DNA from: UMGS1002 sp045586785
GTDB taxonomy: Bacteria > Bacillota > Clostridia > Oscillospirales > CAG-272
DNA length: 64,000 nucleotides
Assembly (NCBI GenBank): GCA_045586785.1
Contig: JAZNBA010000043.1
Location: forward strand, 30,040 to 94,039
Direction: 5' to 3'
A program made the position numbers and the translations under genes. The notes beneath the pieces were generated by a model, which had not been told where the DNA came from, searched no databases, and worked only from the letters and a program-made list of their open reading frames with translations. Shown here piece by piece: positions 1 through 7,471 of the stretch (positions within the stretch are counted from its first letter, which is position 1; each line of letters opens with the position of its first letter).

Positions 1-1504
1 GGTAAACATGCCGCTTGGTCATATCAAGTCCAAGTTCCTTCGTAGCGATTCCGTAGTTGTTATACTGCGTTCCGTCATGTTCTCCTATTGCGAGTAGTTC
101 ATAATCCGTGCCCGAACGGAAAATAAATTTAGAATCTTTGGCTCCGGCTTTTTCTGTGTTTGCAAAAAGCGTTGCGTCCCAATTTCCGGTAACTGCCCAT
201 TCCATTACCCAGGGTTTATCGTGGTTGAGATAAATTTCATCCGCAAGAGAATATTTAACTCCGGAGAAAATTCCGCCGCTGATGCTTCCCTCAAGAAGGG
301 TCAGTTTGTTTTCGGAAAAACCGTTTTCGGTTACAGAATCAAAAACATCATCTTTCAGCTCCCAGCGGAAATTTTTTGCGCCACGTTTTGCGGAAATTTC
401 AATATCGCCGGTAATTTCTTCAATGAAGATTTTTCCTCCGGAATAAACCTCATCGGTAATATCTTCTCCGTCCACCTTTACGGAGAGGGTATATCCTTCC
501 GGAAGTTCAATTTCTGCGCTGTAACTTCCGCCGAGGAGTACAGCCTGTTCTTTGACTGTACCGTCTTTGGAGGTAACGTGGTGGATTTCCGCTTTCTCGC
601 CAAGCATTACGGAAAGCACTTCGTTTGTGATCTGATCCATTCCCAATGCATTGGGGTGGGCGCGCTTATCGCCCATATATTTATCAAAAAGTTCAATTTC
701 TTTCGGAATTGCCTTTTCAAGGTCAACAACCGGGAAACCAAAATCTTCCGCTATGGCATGGAGTTCCGCGCAGTATTCCGTGGGCTGACCCGCATCCGGA
801 TAGCTGTCGCCGGTATAGTCCGTTTCGCGCCTTGCGGTGGAAGTCATGCAATAGATTTTTGCATCCGGATAACAGTTCTGAATTTTATGTAAAGTTATCA
901 CATAAGCTTCGCAGGTCGTGGTCGGAACTGCATAGCTGAAAGTTCCATCGCCGTTATCGGTGATAATTGCGGAATAATCAACATCCTCCGCCTTTCCGAA
1001 GGTATCTTTATAATAGGCAAAATCGTTTCCTCCGATATAAACCCAGATCACCTCCGGTTCTTCGCCGGTATGGTCGTTGTGAAGGTTGACCGCTCTACTG
1101 CCGTATGTTACGGAGGCTTCGCCCTTCCTCGGCTGGAAAACGCAGGAACCGCTCCAGGAGTTATTGACAAGAACTTCCATTCCAAGGGCATCGGCGGCCT
1201 GCTGCCACCAGGTATCCTTGCGATAAACTCCGTGCCTTCCTTCGGTGTAATAAACGTCATTTTTACCGATGGTGGAGTTTGCGTTGGTGTCGTTTGAAAC
1301 ACCATCATAGGTAGAAGCACTATGGCTAAGAATAGAAACTTTCTTCCCAGCAAATGGATTTACATCCTGCTCCACATTTTCCGATCCAACAACAATTGCT
1401 GATTCAGCATCATCGATTGCATGTATTGAAAGCAGAGGTGTCAAACCATAAGCCATAACCACTGCCATGAAGAAACTAAATATCCTCTTAAATAATATCT
1501 TCAT
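1..1504 (-). CDS. Secreted SGNH/GDSL-family hydrolase, partial (3' end off window)
   Basis: The minus frame from the ATG at 1504 is open for 501 codons to the window edge, so the C-terminus is missing. Residues 1-29 form a signal peptide (KR, then a hydrophobic stretch ending SIHA). The SGNH signatures follow: block I at residues 57-65, block III IGGND at 157-161, and a terminal Asp279/His283 pair in GDKRAHPN. The rest, from about residue 300, looks like a beta-rich C-terminal module. Block I reads S-H-S where the family usually has G-D-S; the presumed nucleophile Ser62 is kept. GAGGG lies just upstream of the ATG. It probably deacylates a carbohydrate or lipid ester outside the cell; the substrate is unknown. 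Confidence 0.85.
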   Translation of the reverse strand, partial: MKILFKRIFSFFMAVVMAYGLTPLLSIHAIDDAESAIVVGSENVEQDVNPFAGKKVSILSHSASTYDGVSNDTNANSTIGKNDVYYTEGRHGVYRKDTWWQQAADALGMEVLVNNSWSGSCVFQPRKGEASVTYGSRAVNLHNDHTGEEPEVIWVYIGGNDFAYYKDTFGKAEDVDYSAIITDNGDGTFSYAVPTTTCEAYVITLHKIQNCYPDAKIYCMTSTARRETDYTGDSYPDAGQPTEYCAELHAIAEDFGFPVVDLEKAIPKEIELFDKYMGDKRAHPNALGMDQITNEVLSVMLGEKAEIHHVTSKDGTVKEQAVLLGGSYSAEIELPEGYTLSVKVDGEDITDEVYSGGKIFIEEITGDIEISAKRGAKNFRWELKDDVFDSVTENGFSENKLTLLEGSISGGIFSGVKYSLADEIYLNHDKPWVMEWAVTGNWDATLFANTEKAGAKDSKFIFRSGTDYELLAIGEHDGTQYNNYGIATKELGLDMTKRHVY

Positions 1505-1562
1505 AAAATCCCTCATAGTTTTCTTTCAACGTAAATTTTACACATTATATATCTAAATTTAA

Positions 1563-1591
1563 ATTATACATTATATTTCATTGAAAGTCAA
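1563..1591 (-). promoter_or_regulatory. Sigma-A promoter of the SGNH hydrolase gene
   Basis: On the minus strand TTGACT is followed by a 17-bp spacer and a perfect TATAAT, about 60 bp upstream of the hydrolase start. The rest of 1505-1740 is AT-rich with no coding signal seen. Confidence 0.75.
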
Positions 1592-1741
1592 TTAAAAAGT
1601 CACTAAATTGAAATAAAGCTTTCAAACTTTATGAGGAATACATAATTTTAAAAATCTTAATTTTTACTCCCCTGCACTGTTTTTGCCAAGCCTTGATTTC
1701 CCCGAGTACTGCAATCTTTGTTTCGTCGAGTCAATGGAGGG

Positions 1742-1792
1742 CAAAAAAAGCGAACACCGACAAGGCAAACAAATGTTGCTTTGTCGGTGTTC
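1742..1792 (-). terminator. Rho-independent terminator after tmRNA
   Basis: A 17-bp stem (1752-1768 with 1776-1792, one G-U pair) has a 7-base loop and is followed on the minus strand by a T-run. It lies about 30 bases beyond the tmRNA 3' end, so it most likely ends the ssrA transcript. Confidence 0.8.
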
Positions 1793-1823
1793 TTTGTTAT
1801 TTTATCACTTACGTGATAATGAG

Positions 1824-2187
1824 TGGTGGAGGCGAGGGGAGTCGAACCCCTGTCCGAAAATTCATCAATATAACTTTCTCCGGGTGCATTATGTCTTTTA
1901 GCATTCCCCTAGGCAGCCGCCGACACACAGGCTGCTGCTTCAGGTAGCCATTTGATGCGTGATCCGTTCAATGGCGAAACACGAATGCACGTTCACCGCT
2001 AATTGACGCTCAGTCCGAAGCCGCGATATTCTTCGGAGGAACGGGCTGTCTTATGACAGCGGCACCGCTTACGCGGCCATTGCTACGTTATTGTTAGCGT
2101 TTAATTTTAAGTTGAGCAGTTTAAGAGATTGCTCGGCTCTACCCGCTTACCATACGTCAAAATCCCCGTCGAAACCTTTACGCCCCC
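1824..2187 (-). ncRNA. ssrA: Transfer-messenger RNA (tmRNA)
   Basis: The minus strand begins GGGGGCG and ends CGCCTCC plus an encoded ACCA; these ends pair as a 7-bp acceptor stem. The canonical GGTTTCGACGG follows the 5' end and a T-arm GGTTCGACTCC precedes the 3' end. The internal tag frame ends NANNNVAMAA then TAA (about 2076-2106), with the usual hydrophobic proteolysis signal; the exact resume codon is uncertain. Length is about 364 nt, normal for the one-piece form. With SmpB it rescues stalled ribosomes and tags the nascent chain for degradation. The smpB gene lies directly upstream on the same strand. Confidence 0.97.
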
Positions 2188-2257
2188 ATATCAAAAATCA
2201 CTGTAAAGGTAATATGACCAAAAAATGAGAGAAGAATAATTTATTTGTGATAAAAAA

Positions 2258-2737
2258 TCAATATTCTTTACTTTTATCTCTCATTCTGCGGTCTATTTCG
2301 CGAGCCGATTCTTTGGCGGCTTCGGAATCACGTTTATCATAAAGCTTTTTACCTCTGCAAAGTCCCACTTCCATCTTAACATTGGAACCTGAAAAATACA
2401 ACGCAAGTGGAACTAATGTATATCCTTTTTGATTTACAAGGCCACCCAGTTTAAGTATTTCTTTTTTATGCATCAACAGTTTTTTATCACGCAATGGTTC
2501 TCTATTAAATATATTACCCTTTTCATACGGACTTATGTGCACACCTACCGCAAAAAGCTCCCCCTTGCATATTGTACAATATGAATCTTTAAGATTCACT
2601 CCTCCGGCGCGTATACTCTTGACCTCTGTGCCATAAAGAGCAATACCGGCTTCATACTTTTCGTCAACAAAATAATCGTGCCAAGCTTTTTTGTTTTGCG
2701 CGATAATCTTGCCCTCAGACCTCTTTTTGTCAGCCAT
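2258..2737 (-). CDS. smpB: SsrA-binding protein SmpB
   Basis: A 159-residue protein of normal SmpB length. It has the KAWHDYFVDEKYEAGIAL and GTEVKSIR blocks of the OB-fold and ends in a basic tail (KRDSEAAKES.. DRRMRDKSKEY) that enters the ribosomal mRNA channel. The ATG at 2737 is chosen because AAGGAGGGG lies just upstream; a longer in-frame start ten codons earlier has no ribosome binding site. It partners the tmRNA encoded 70 bp downstream, and the two are probably co-transcribed. Confidence 0.97.
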   Translation of the reverse strand: MADKKRSEGKIIAQNKKAWHDYFVDEKYEAGIALYGTEVKSIRAGGVNLKDSYCTICKGELFAVGVHISPYEKGNIFNREPLRDKKLLMHKKEILKLGGLVNQKGYTLVPLALYFSGSNVKMEVGLCRGKKLYDKRDSEAAKESAREIDRRMRDKSKEY

Positions 2738-2774
2738 AAAGCCCCCCTCCTTAATAAATATAAACACCGTAAGT

Positions 2775-2803
2775 ATTATACAACATCATTAGAATAAAAT
2801 CAA
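2775..2803 (-). promoter_or_regulatory. Sigma-A promoter of smpB-ssrA
   Basis: TTGATT, a 17-bp spacer and TATAAT on the minus strand, about 40 bp upstream of the smpB start and just after the preceding lipoprotein gene. No terminator is seen between that gene and this promoter. Confidence 0.7.
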
Positions 2804-2830
2804 GTATTTTTTTGCGACATATTATTCATT

Positions 2831-3277
2831 TTAACCACATCTTTTACAAGCCCGCTCCTTGCCATTAGAAATAGCATCAGATTCACTTCCGCTTATTATA
2901 TTCTTTGAACGAGTCAATGAACTGCAGTCTTTTTTCTTATGCCAAACACTTCCGCTTTCGGTCCAATAAACTATCTCTTCCACGAACCCGCTGTCTTCAA
3001 TTACAGTAATATCAACCACTGGCATTGATGTTGACGAGGATTGTTCAACCAAATCATCAGTCGTATCACCTACATCATCTGAAGTATCGGTAGAATTTAA
3101 TACTGTCGAAGAAGCGTTTTTATCCTCAACAAGCTGCTGTGATATCTCTGCCATATATTCCGGTGTTAATATTTCACCACCACTAATTGACTCAGAGTCT
3201 GCCAAATATTCCGAGCATCCACAACATATCACAAGAGCAAATGATATTATTAAAGGAAAAAATATACGTTTTATCAT
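2831..3277 (-). CDS. Lipoprotein with C-terminal Cys/His (Ada-like) motif
   Basis: A 148-residue protein. Residues 1-19 are a lipoprotein signal with lipobox VICCGC, so it is likely anchored on the outer face of the membrane. A low-complexity Ser/Thr/Asp linker follows. The last 45 residues contain YWTESGSVWH, KKDCSSL and ACKRCG: one His and three Cys spaced as in the small metal-binding-like module at the C-terminus of many clostridial surface proteins. The start overlaps the stop of the upstream XRE regulator by 4 bases (ATGA), so the two are translationally coupled. The function is not known. Confidence 0.75.
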   Translation of the reverse strand: MIKRIFFPLIISFALVICCGCSEYLADSESISGGEILTPEYMAEISQQLVEDKNASSTVLNSTDTSDDVGDTTDDLVEQSSSTSMPVVDITVIEDSGFVEEIVYWTESGSVWHKKKDCSSLTRSKNIISGSESDAISNGKERACKRCG

Positions 3278-4170
3278 ATCTCCTCCGATTCTGTCAACAT
3301 ACGTTCTAACAAATTAACCTTATCAGCAGAATATTCATATGCACCCTTATAATCGCCCATTTCACGCGAGCATATCTCAAGATCAAGAAAAACAGTGTAA
3401 AGAATCGGATCCGCTATTCGTTCCTGCATATTTAAGATTTGTTTTAAAAAAAAATGAGCCGTAGAGTAATCATTATTCATCATCGCATAACGTGCTCGTA
3501 TATGCACCGACAGCGGTGTTTCCTGTAAAGAACAGTAATAGTCCATTATCTCCTTTATAATACCGTCATTACCATTCTCTAATTTTTCAAGCGATAAAAT
3601 ATATTTACATATATAATCATTTGGCAAAATTTCATAATACTCATCAACTTCAGAAATATCAATCAATAACATTGGCGATATACGATGTAAAAATCTCATA
3701 TACACCGCAGATTCAGATTTTATAAATCCATTGCTATAAAATGTTTGTGAATCATATTCTATAGCTTCTTCAAAAAACCTTACCGCAGAACGAAGTCTTC
3801 CAAAGAAAAATTCTTCTTTAGCTATACCTATATCGCACCTCGACAAAATAAAACATATCTCATCGTCATTGCATTTTGTAGATAAACAAAGATCTCTGCA
3901 AATTTTATAATTTCCATCTGTAAAAGCTCTTTTGATATTATCCATATGATATATTTTTTTATATATCAATTCCCCTTCACCATCTGCCAAAAGATAACCA
4001 ACTGGGACTTTTAAACGCTCGGCTATATAAACTGCGGTAGATAACGATGGCTTAACTGCGCCATTTTCAATTCGACTGAGCATATTTCGAGTCATATAAT
4101 CTCCCGCCAACTGTGATTGCGTCATATACTTTGCTGCACGTAGCTGTTTAATTTTTTCACCTATATCCAT
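3274..4170 (-). CDS. XRE-family transcriptional regulator with TPR-like C-terminal region
   Basis: A 298-residue protein. Residues about 5-60 form a Cro/CI-type helix-turn-helix (IKQLRAAKYMTQSQLAG ... MLSRIENGAVKPS). The remaining 230 residues are all-helical and TPR-like, the layout of peptide-responsive or self-sensing regulators in Bacillota. AAAGGA precedes the ATG. It is divergent from xpt and overlaps a lipoprotein gene downstream, which may be its partner or target. The intergenic region to xpt (4171-4311) could hold its operator; none is identifiable by eye. Confidence 0.85.
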   Translation of the reverse strand: MDIGEKIKQLRAAKYMTQSQLAGDYMTRNMLSRIENGAVKPSLSTAVYIAERLKVPVGYLLADGEGELIYKKIYHMDNIKRAFTDGNYKICRDLCLSTKCNDDEICFILSRCDIGIAKEEFFFGRLRSAVRFFEEAIEYDSQTFYSNGFIKSESAVYMRFLHRISPMLLIDISEVDEYYEILPNDYICKYILSLEKLENGNDGIIKEIMDYYCSLQETPLSVHIRARYAMMNNDYSTAHFFLKQILNMQERIADPILYTVFLDLEICSREMGDYKGAYEYSADKVNLLERMLTESEEI

Positions 4171-4311
4171 ATTTTATCGTCCTTTGTGGTATTCTTATAT
4201 AAGCATATCATAAAAACCAATTTTATTCAATATTTTTTTGTAAAAACTATTTCACTTATTCAAAAAATGTTGTATAATAATAGCAACATTAAAGTAAAGG
4301 GGCGATTAATT

Positions 4312-4887
4312 ATGGAAGAACTCAAAAAACGTATAATAAACGACGGTAGGATTTATCCCGGTGGTATTGTTAAAGTTGATAGCTTTCTTAATCATCAAAT
4401 GGACATTAATCTTATAGATCATATAGGTCTTGAATTCTACAATCATTTTAAAGACCAAAATATAACAAAAATAATGACTATAGAAGCATCAGGTATAGGA
4501 ATCGCATGTCTTACTGCTCGGCACTTCAATACACCGGTAGTATTCGCCAAAAAGAACGAATCCAAAAATATGTCTGATGACGTATATACTACAGAAGTGT
4601 TTTCTTATACCAAAGGAAAGACTTACACTGTCAGAATAGATAAAAATTACATACAAGCTGATGACAGAATCTTAATCATAGACGACTTTCTCGCAAATGG
4701 GCAAGCAATGTTAGGCCTTATAGATATTGCCGAACAAGCCAATGCAACGGTATGCGGTGTAGGAATATGTATTGAAAAAGGCTTCCAAAACGGAGGAAAT
4801 TTAATAAGAAGCCGAGGAATAGACCTGTATTCGTTGGCAATATTAGGAGTAGATGAAACGGGAAATCTTATTTTTATGGATAAATGA
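4312..4887 (+). CDS. xpt: Xanthine phosphoribosyltransferase
   Basis: A 191-residue protein, the normal Xpt length, starting MEELKKRIINDGRIYPGG. The PRPP-binding loop is IDDFLANGQAM at about residues 123-133. It converts xanthine and PRPP to XMP for purine salvage. The ATG at 4312 has AAAGGGG upstream; a longer in-frame extension is rejected because it lacks this and is not family-like. TATAAT at 4273-4278 leaves a leader of only about 30 nt, too short for the purine riboswitch that often controls xpt. Its stop overlaps the traX start. Confidence 0.93.
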   Translation: MEELKKRIINDGRIYPGGIVKVDSFLNHQMDINLIDHIGLEFYNHFKDQNITKIMTIEASGIGIACLTARHFNTPVVFAKKNESKNMSDDVYTTEVFSYTKGKTYTVRIDKNYIQADDRILIIDDFLANGQAMLGLIDIAEQANATVCGVGICIEKGFQNGGNLIRSRGIDLYSLAILGVDETGNLIFMDK

Positions 4888-5639
4888 GTACTTTGTTGTT
4901 AAAATTGATCGCCTGCACAACAATGCTGGTCGATCACATTGGATGGTTCTCTTTTCTAGGATATCCGCAATTAGGTAACCTTTTGAGAGCATTCGGCAGA
5001 ATATCATTCCCTATTTTCGCCTATCTCATAGCATTTGGATATAAAAAAACTCATAGCAAATACTTATATTTGTTAAGATTAATCATTGTTGGATGTATAT
5101 CAGAAATACCTTATAATTATTGCTTTATAAATGAGTTATCTTTTAAATTCAATAACGTATATTTCACCCTTGCACTGGGACTTATATCAATTATAGTATA
5201 CGACTTAATGATATCTAAGTCTAAATTTCAAAAATTTGCGCTTATTCCCCCCATATTGTTTGCACTTCTTGCATCTTTGATTGGCACAGATTACGGAACA
5301 TACGGAGTTCTATTGATTTTTTCATTTCATTTGTATAGGAACAGTAAAATCAGCATACCTATTTTGTGCGCACTGTTCTCTTGCAGATCAATATTTGACG
5401 TCCTTCTTTCTAATCTTATTAATTCTACTCAACTTCCTTCCGCTCAAATTACAACGTGGAGTAAAATGCAACTATTTGCTGTTTTTGCAACAATTCCCAT
5501 TTTATGTTGTGACGGTTCTCTCGGTTGGACTCCTAAAACAACGGCAGGAAAAAAGCTTATTAAATATTCATTCTATGTCTTTTATCCATTACACTTACTT
5601 GTTATAGGTATAGTCGTGAGGCAATTTATAATGCAATAA
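4884..5639 (+). CDS. TraX family membrane protein
   Basis: A 251-residue polytopic membrane protein with about seven or eight hydrophobic segments. The N-terminal LLKLIACTTMLVDHIGWF and the FGRISFPIFAYLIAFGY segment are hallmarks of the TraX family, named for the F-plasmid pilin acetylase and common on Clostridia chromosomes with unproven substrates. It overlaps xpt by 4 bases, so it is co-expressed with it; there is no obvious functional link. Confidence 0.85.
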   Translation: MSTLLLKLIACTTMLVDHIGWFSFLGYPQLGNLLRAFGRISFPIFAYLIAFGYKKTHSKYLYLLRLIIVGCISEIPYNYCFINELSFKFNNVYFTLALGLISIIVYDLMISKSKFQKFALIPPILFALLASLIGTDYGTYGVLLIFSFHLYRNSKISIPILCALFSCRSIFDVLLSNLINSTQLPSAQITTWSKMQLFAVFATIPILCCDGSLGWTPKTTAGKKLIKYSFYVFYPLHLLVIGIVVRQFIMQ

Positions 5640-5649
5640 ATCAGTTCAC

Positions 5650-5688
5650 AAAACAGAACCGTTCGGCAATGCCGAACGGTTCTGTTTT
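5650..5688. terminator. Bidirectional terminator between traX and hydA
   Basis: A perfect 18-bp stem (5650-5667 with 5671-5688) has a 3-base loop and carries A/T ends on both sides. It lies between the convergent stops of traX (+) and hydA (-) and can serve both. Confidence 0.9.
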
Positions 5689-5705
5689 GTATTTGTGATG
5701 TAAAA

Positions 5706-7454
5706 TTACATTCCACGCTTCACATATGTTGTATGAAGAAGTTCATGTGCCTTGTGGCTGTTAGGCTCACCAAGGAATGTATCATACAGCTCCTTAATAG
5801 CAGGATTTTCATGAGACATACGCAGAGGCATATTAGCATCTATATTGTACAATACAGATGCACGCTTTGCACGAACATCAATTTTTTGTTTGGTATTGCC
5901 ATCAACGATAGGCTGACCACCGCCATTTACGCATCCACCGGGGCAACACATAATCTCGATAAAGTGATAGTTCTTTTCACCACTCTTAACTGCATCAAGA
6001 AGATTTGCAGCATTCTTAAGACCGGAAGCAACCGCAACATTCAAAGTTACGCCCGCTACAGTATAGGACGCTTCCTTCCAGCCGTCGGTACCGCGAACAT
6101 CAGTGAAGTCAAGCTTTTCAGGATTCTTTCCGGTAAGTGCAAATACAGCGGTACGAAGAGCAGCCTCCATAACGCCACCGGTAGCACCGAAGATAACGCC
6201 TGCACCGGTAGAAATGCCAAGAGGAGCATCAAACTTTTCATCAGGAAGACTGTTAAAATCAATGCCTGCCTGACGAATCATACGAGCAAGCTCGCGAGTG
6301 GTCAGTGCTATATCTACGTCTGCAACTCCTGCAGCGTTTTGATCTTCACGACCAATCTCAAACTTCTTAGCAGTGCAAGGCATAATAGATACGCTAACAA
6401 TATCTTTAGGATCCCAGCCCATCTTCTGAGCATAGTATGTCTTCAAAACTGCACCGAACATCTGCTGAGGAGACTTGCAAGAAGAAAGGTTCTCAGTCAT
6501 ATCGGGATAGTAATGTTCGCAGAACTTAACCCAGCCGGGAGAACAAGAAGTAATCATAGGAAGCTTGCCGGTGTTCTTGAGGAATCTGCCCAAGAACTCA
6601 TTAGCCTCTTCCATAATAGTAAGGTCAGCTGCAAAGTCTGTATCGAATACGTTATCAAAGCCCAGTCTGCGAAGAGCTGCAACCATCTTGCCTTCGCCAT
6701 CGGTACCGATAGGTGCACCGAATTCCTCGGCAATAGCAGATCTAACAGAAGGAGCTGTCTGAACAACAACATGCTTGGTTTCGTCGGCAAGCGCAGCAAG
6801 CACCTTATCTGTATCATCAACCTCATGAAGAGCGCCAACAGGACAAGCAGCTACGCACTGACCGCAGTTTACACAAGCAGTGTCAGCAAGGCTCTTCTCA
6901 AATACACAACCGATTTCGGTATCAAAACCACGGTTGTTGGCACCGATAATGCCAAGACCCTGAATCTTTCCGCAAACAGCTACGCAACGACGGCAAAGAA
7001 TGCACTTGCTGTTGTCACGAGCGATTGCTACAGAAGAATTGTCCTTGTGAGTCTCTGTAAAAGCGCCGGCATAGTTGGTATCCTCGACACCATATTCCAG
7101 GCACAGCTTCTGCAGCTCGCAGCTTGTGCTACGGATACAGGACAGACAATGCTTATTATGGTTGGAAAGCAATAACTCCAGATTCATCTTTCTCATCTGA
7201 CGAACCTTGGGAGTATTTGTGAAAATCTCGGTTCCATCACGTTCAATAGGATATACGCATGCGGTTACAGGACCACGAGCGCCCTTAACCTCGACAAGAC
7301 AAATACGGCAAGCGCCGATCTCGTTTATATCCTTAAGATAGCAAAGCGTAGGAATATCTATGTTTGCCATTCTGGCAGCTTCGAGAACAGTGGTTCCATA
7401 GGGGACCGAATAATCGTTGCCGTTTATTTTTATATTTACCATTTTGGTTTCCAT
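5706..7454 (-). CDS. hydA: NADH-dependent bifurcating [FeFe] hydrogenase, catalytic subunit HydA
   Basis: A 582-residue protein. It carries an N-terminal 2Fe-2S domain (Cys38, 49, 52, 66), a His-Cys 4Fe-4S site (HNKHCLSC), two 4Fe-4S motifs (CILCRRC, CVNCGQC), and the H-cluster domain with L1 TSCSPGW (about 302), L2 MPCTAKKFE (about 357) and L3 CCPGGCVNGGG (about 502). It catalyses reversible H2 formation at the H-cluster. With HydB and HydC just upstream it should form the cytoplasmic complex that couples NADH and reduced ferredoxin to H2. L1 has Ser where CpI-type enzymes have the second Cys of TSCCP. AAGGGG precedes the ATG. Maturases HydEFG are not in the window. Confidence 0.95.
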   Translation of the reverse strand: METKMVNIKINGNDYSVPYGTTVLEAARMANIDIPTLCYLKDINEIGACRICLVEVKGARGPVTACVYPIERDGTEIFTNTPKVRQMRKMNLELLLSNHNKHCLSCIRSTSCELQKLCLEYGVEDTNYAGAFTETHKDNSSVAIARDNSKCILCRRCVAVCGKIQGLGIIGANNRGFDTEIGCVFEKSLADTACVNCGQCVAACPVGALHEVDDTDKVLAALADETKHVVVQTAPSVRSAIAEEFGAPIGTDGEGKMVAALRRLGFDNVFDTDFAADLTIMEEANEFLGRFLKNTGKLPMITSCSPGWVKFCEHYYPDMTENLSSCKSPQQMFGAVLKTYYAQKMGWDPKDIVSVSIMPCTAKKFEIGREDQNAAGVADVDIALTTRELARMIRQAGIDFNSLPDEKFDAPLGISTGAGVIFGATGGVMEAALRTAVFALTGKNPEKLDFTDVRGTDGWKEASYTVAGVTLNVAVASGLKNAANLLDAVKSGEKNYHFIEIMCCPGGCVNGGGQPIVDGNTKQKIDVRAKRASVLYNIDANMPLRMSHENPAIKELYDTFLGEPNSHKAHELLHTTYVKRGM

Positions 7455-7471
7455 TTTTTCTTTCCCCTTTC

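Noticed and set aside
646..1353. Several short frames on both strands within 221-1353
   Set aside because: They lie inside the continuous 501-codon minus frame of the SGNH hydrolase and have no signals of their own.
4171..4311. Purine riboswitch upstream of xpt
   Set aside because: The leader after the likely promoter is only about 30 nt and lacks the conserved loops, so there is no room for the aptamer.
5733..7175. A 480-codon open frame on the plus strand opposite hydA
   Set aside because: It is a shadow of the biased codon use in hydA: no ribosome binding site, no recognisable domain, and the minus strand is an unmistakable hydrogenase. The same holds for the long antisense frames at 8066-9274, 42246-43220 and 58306-59421.
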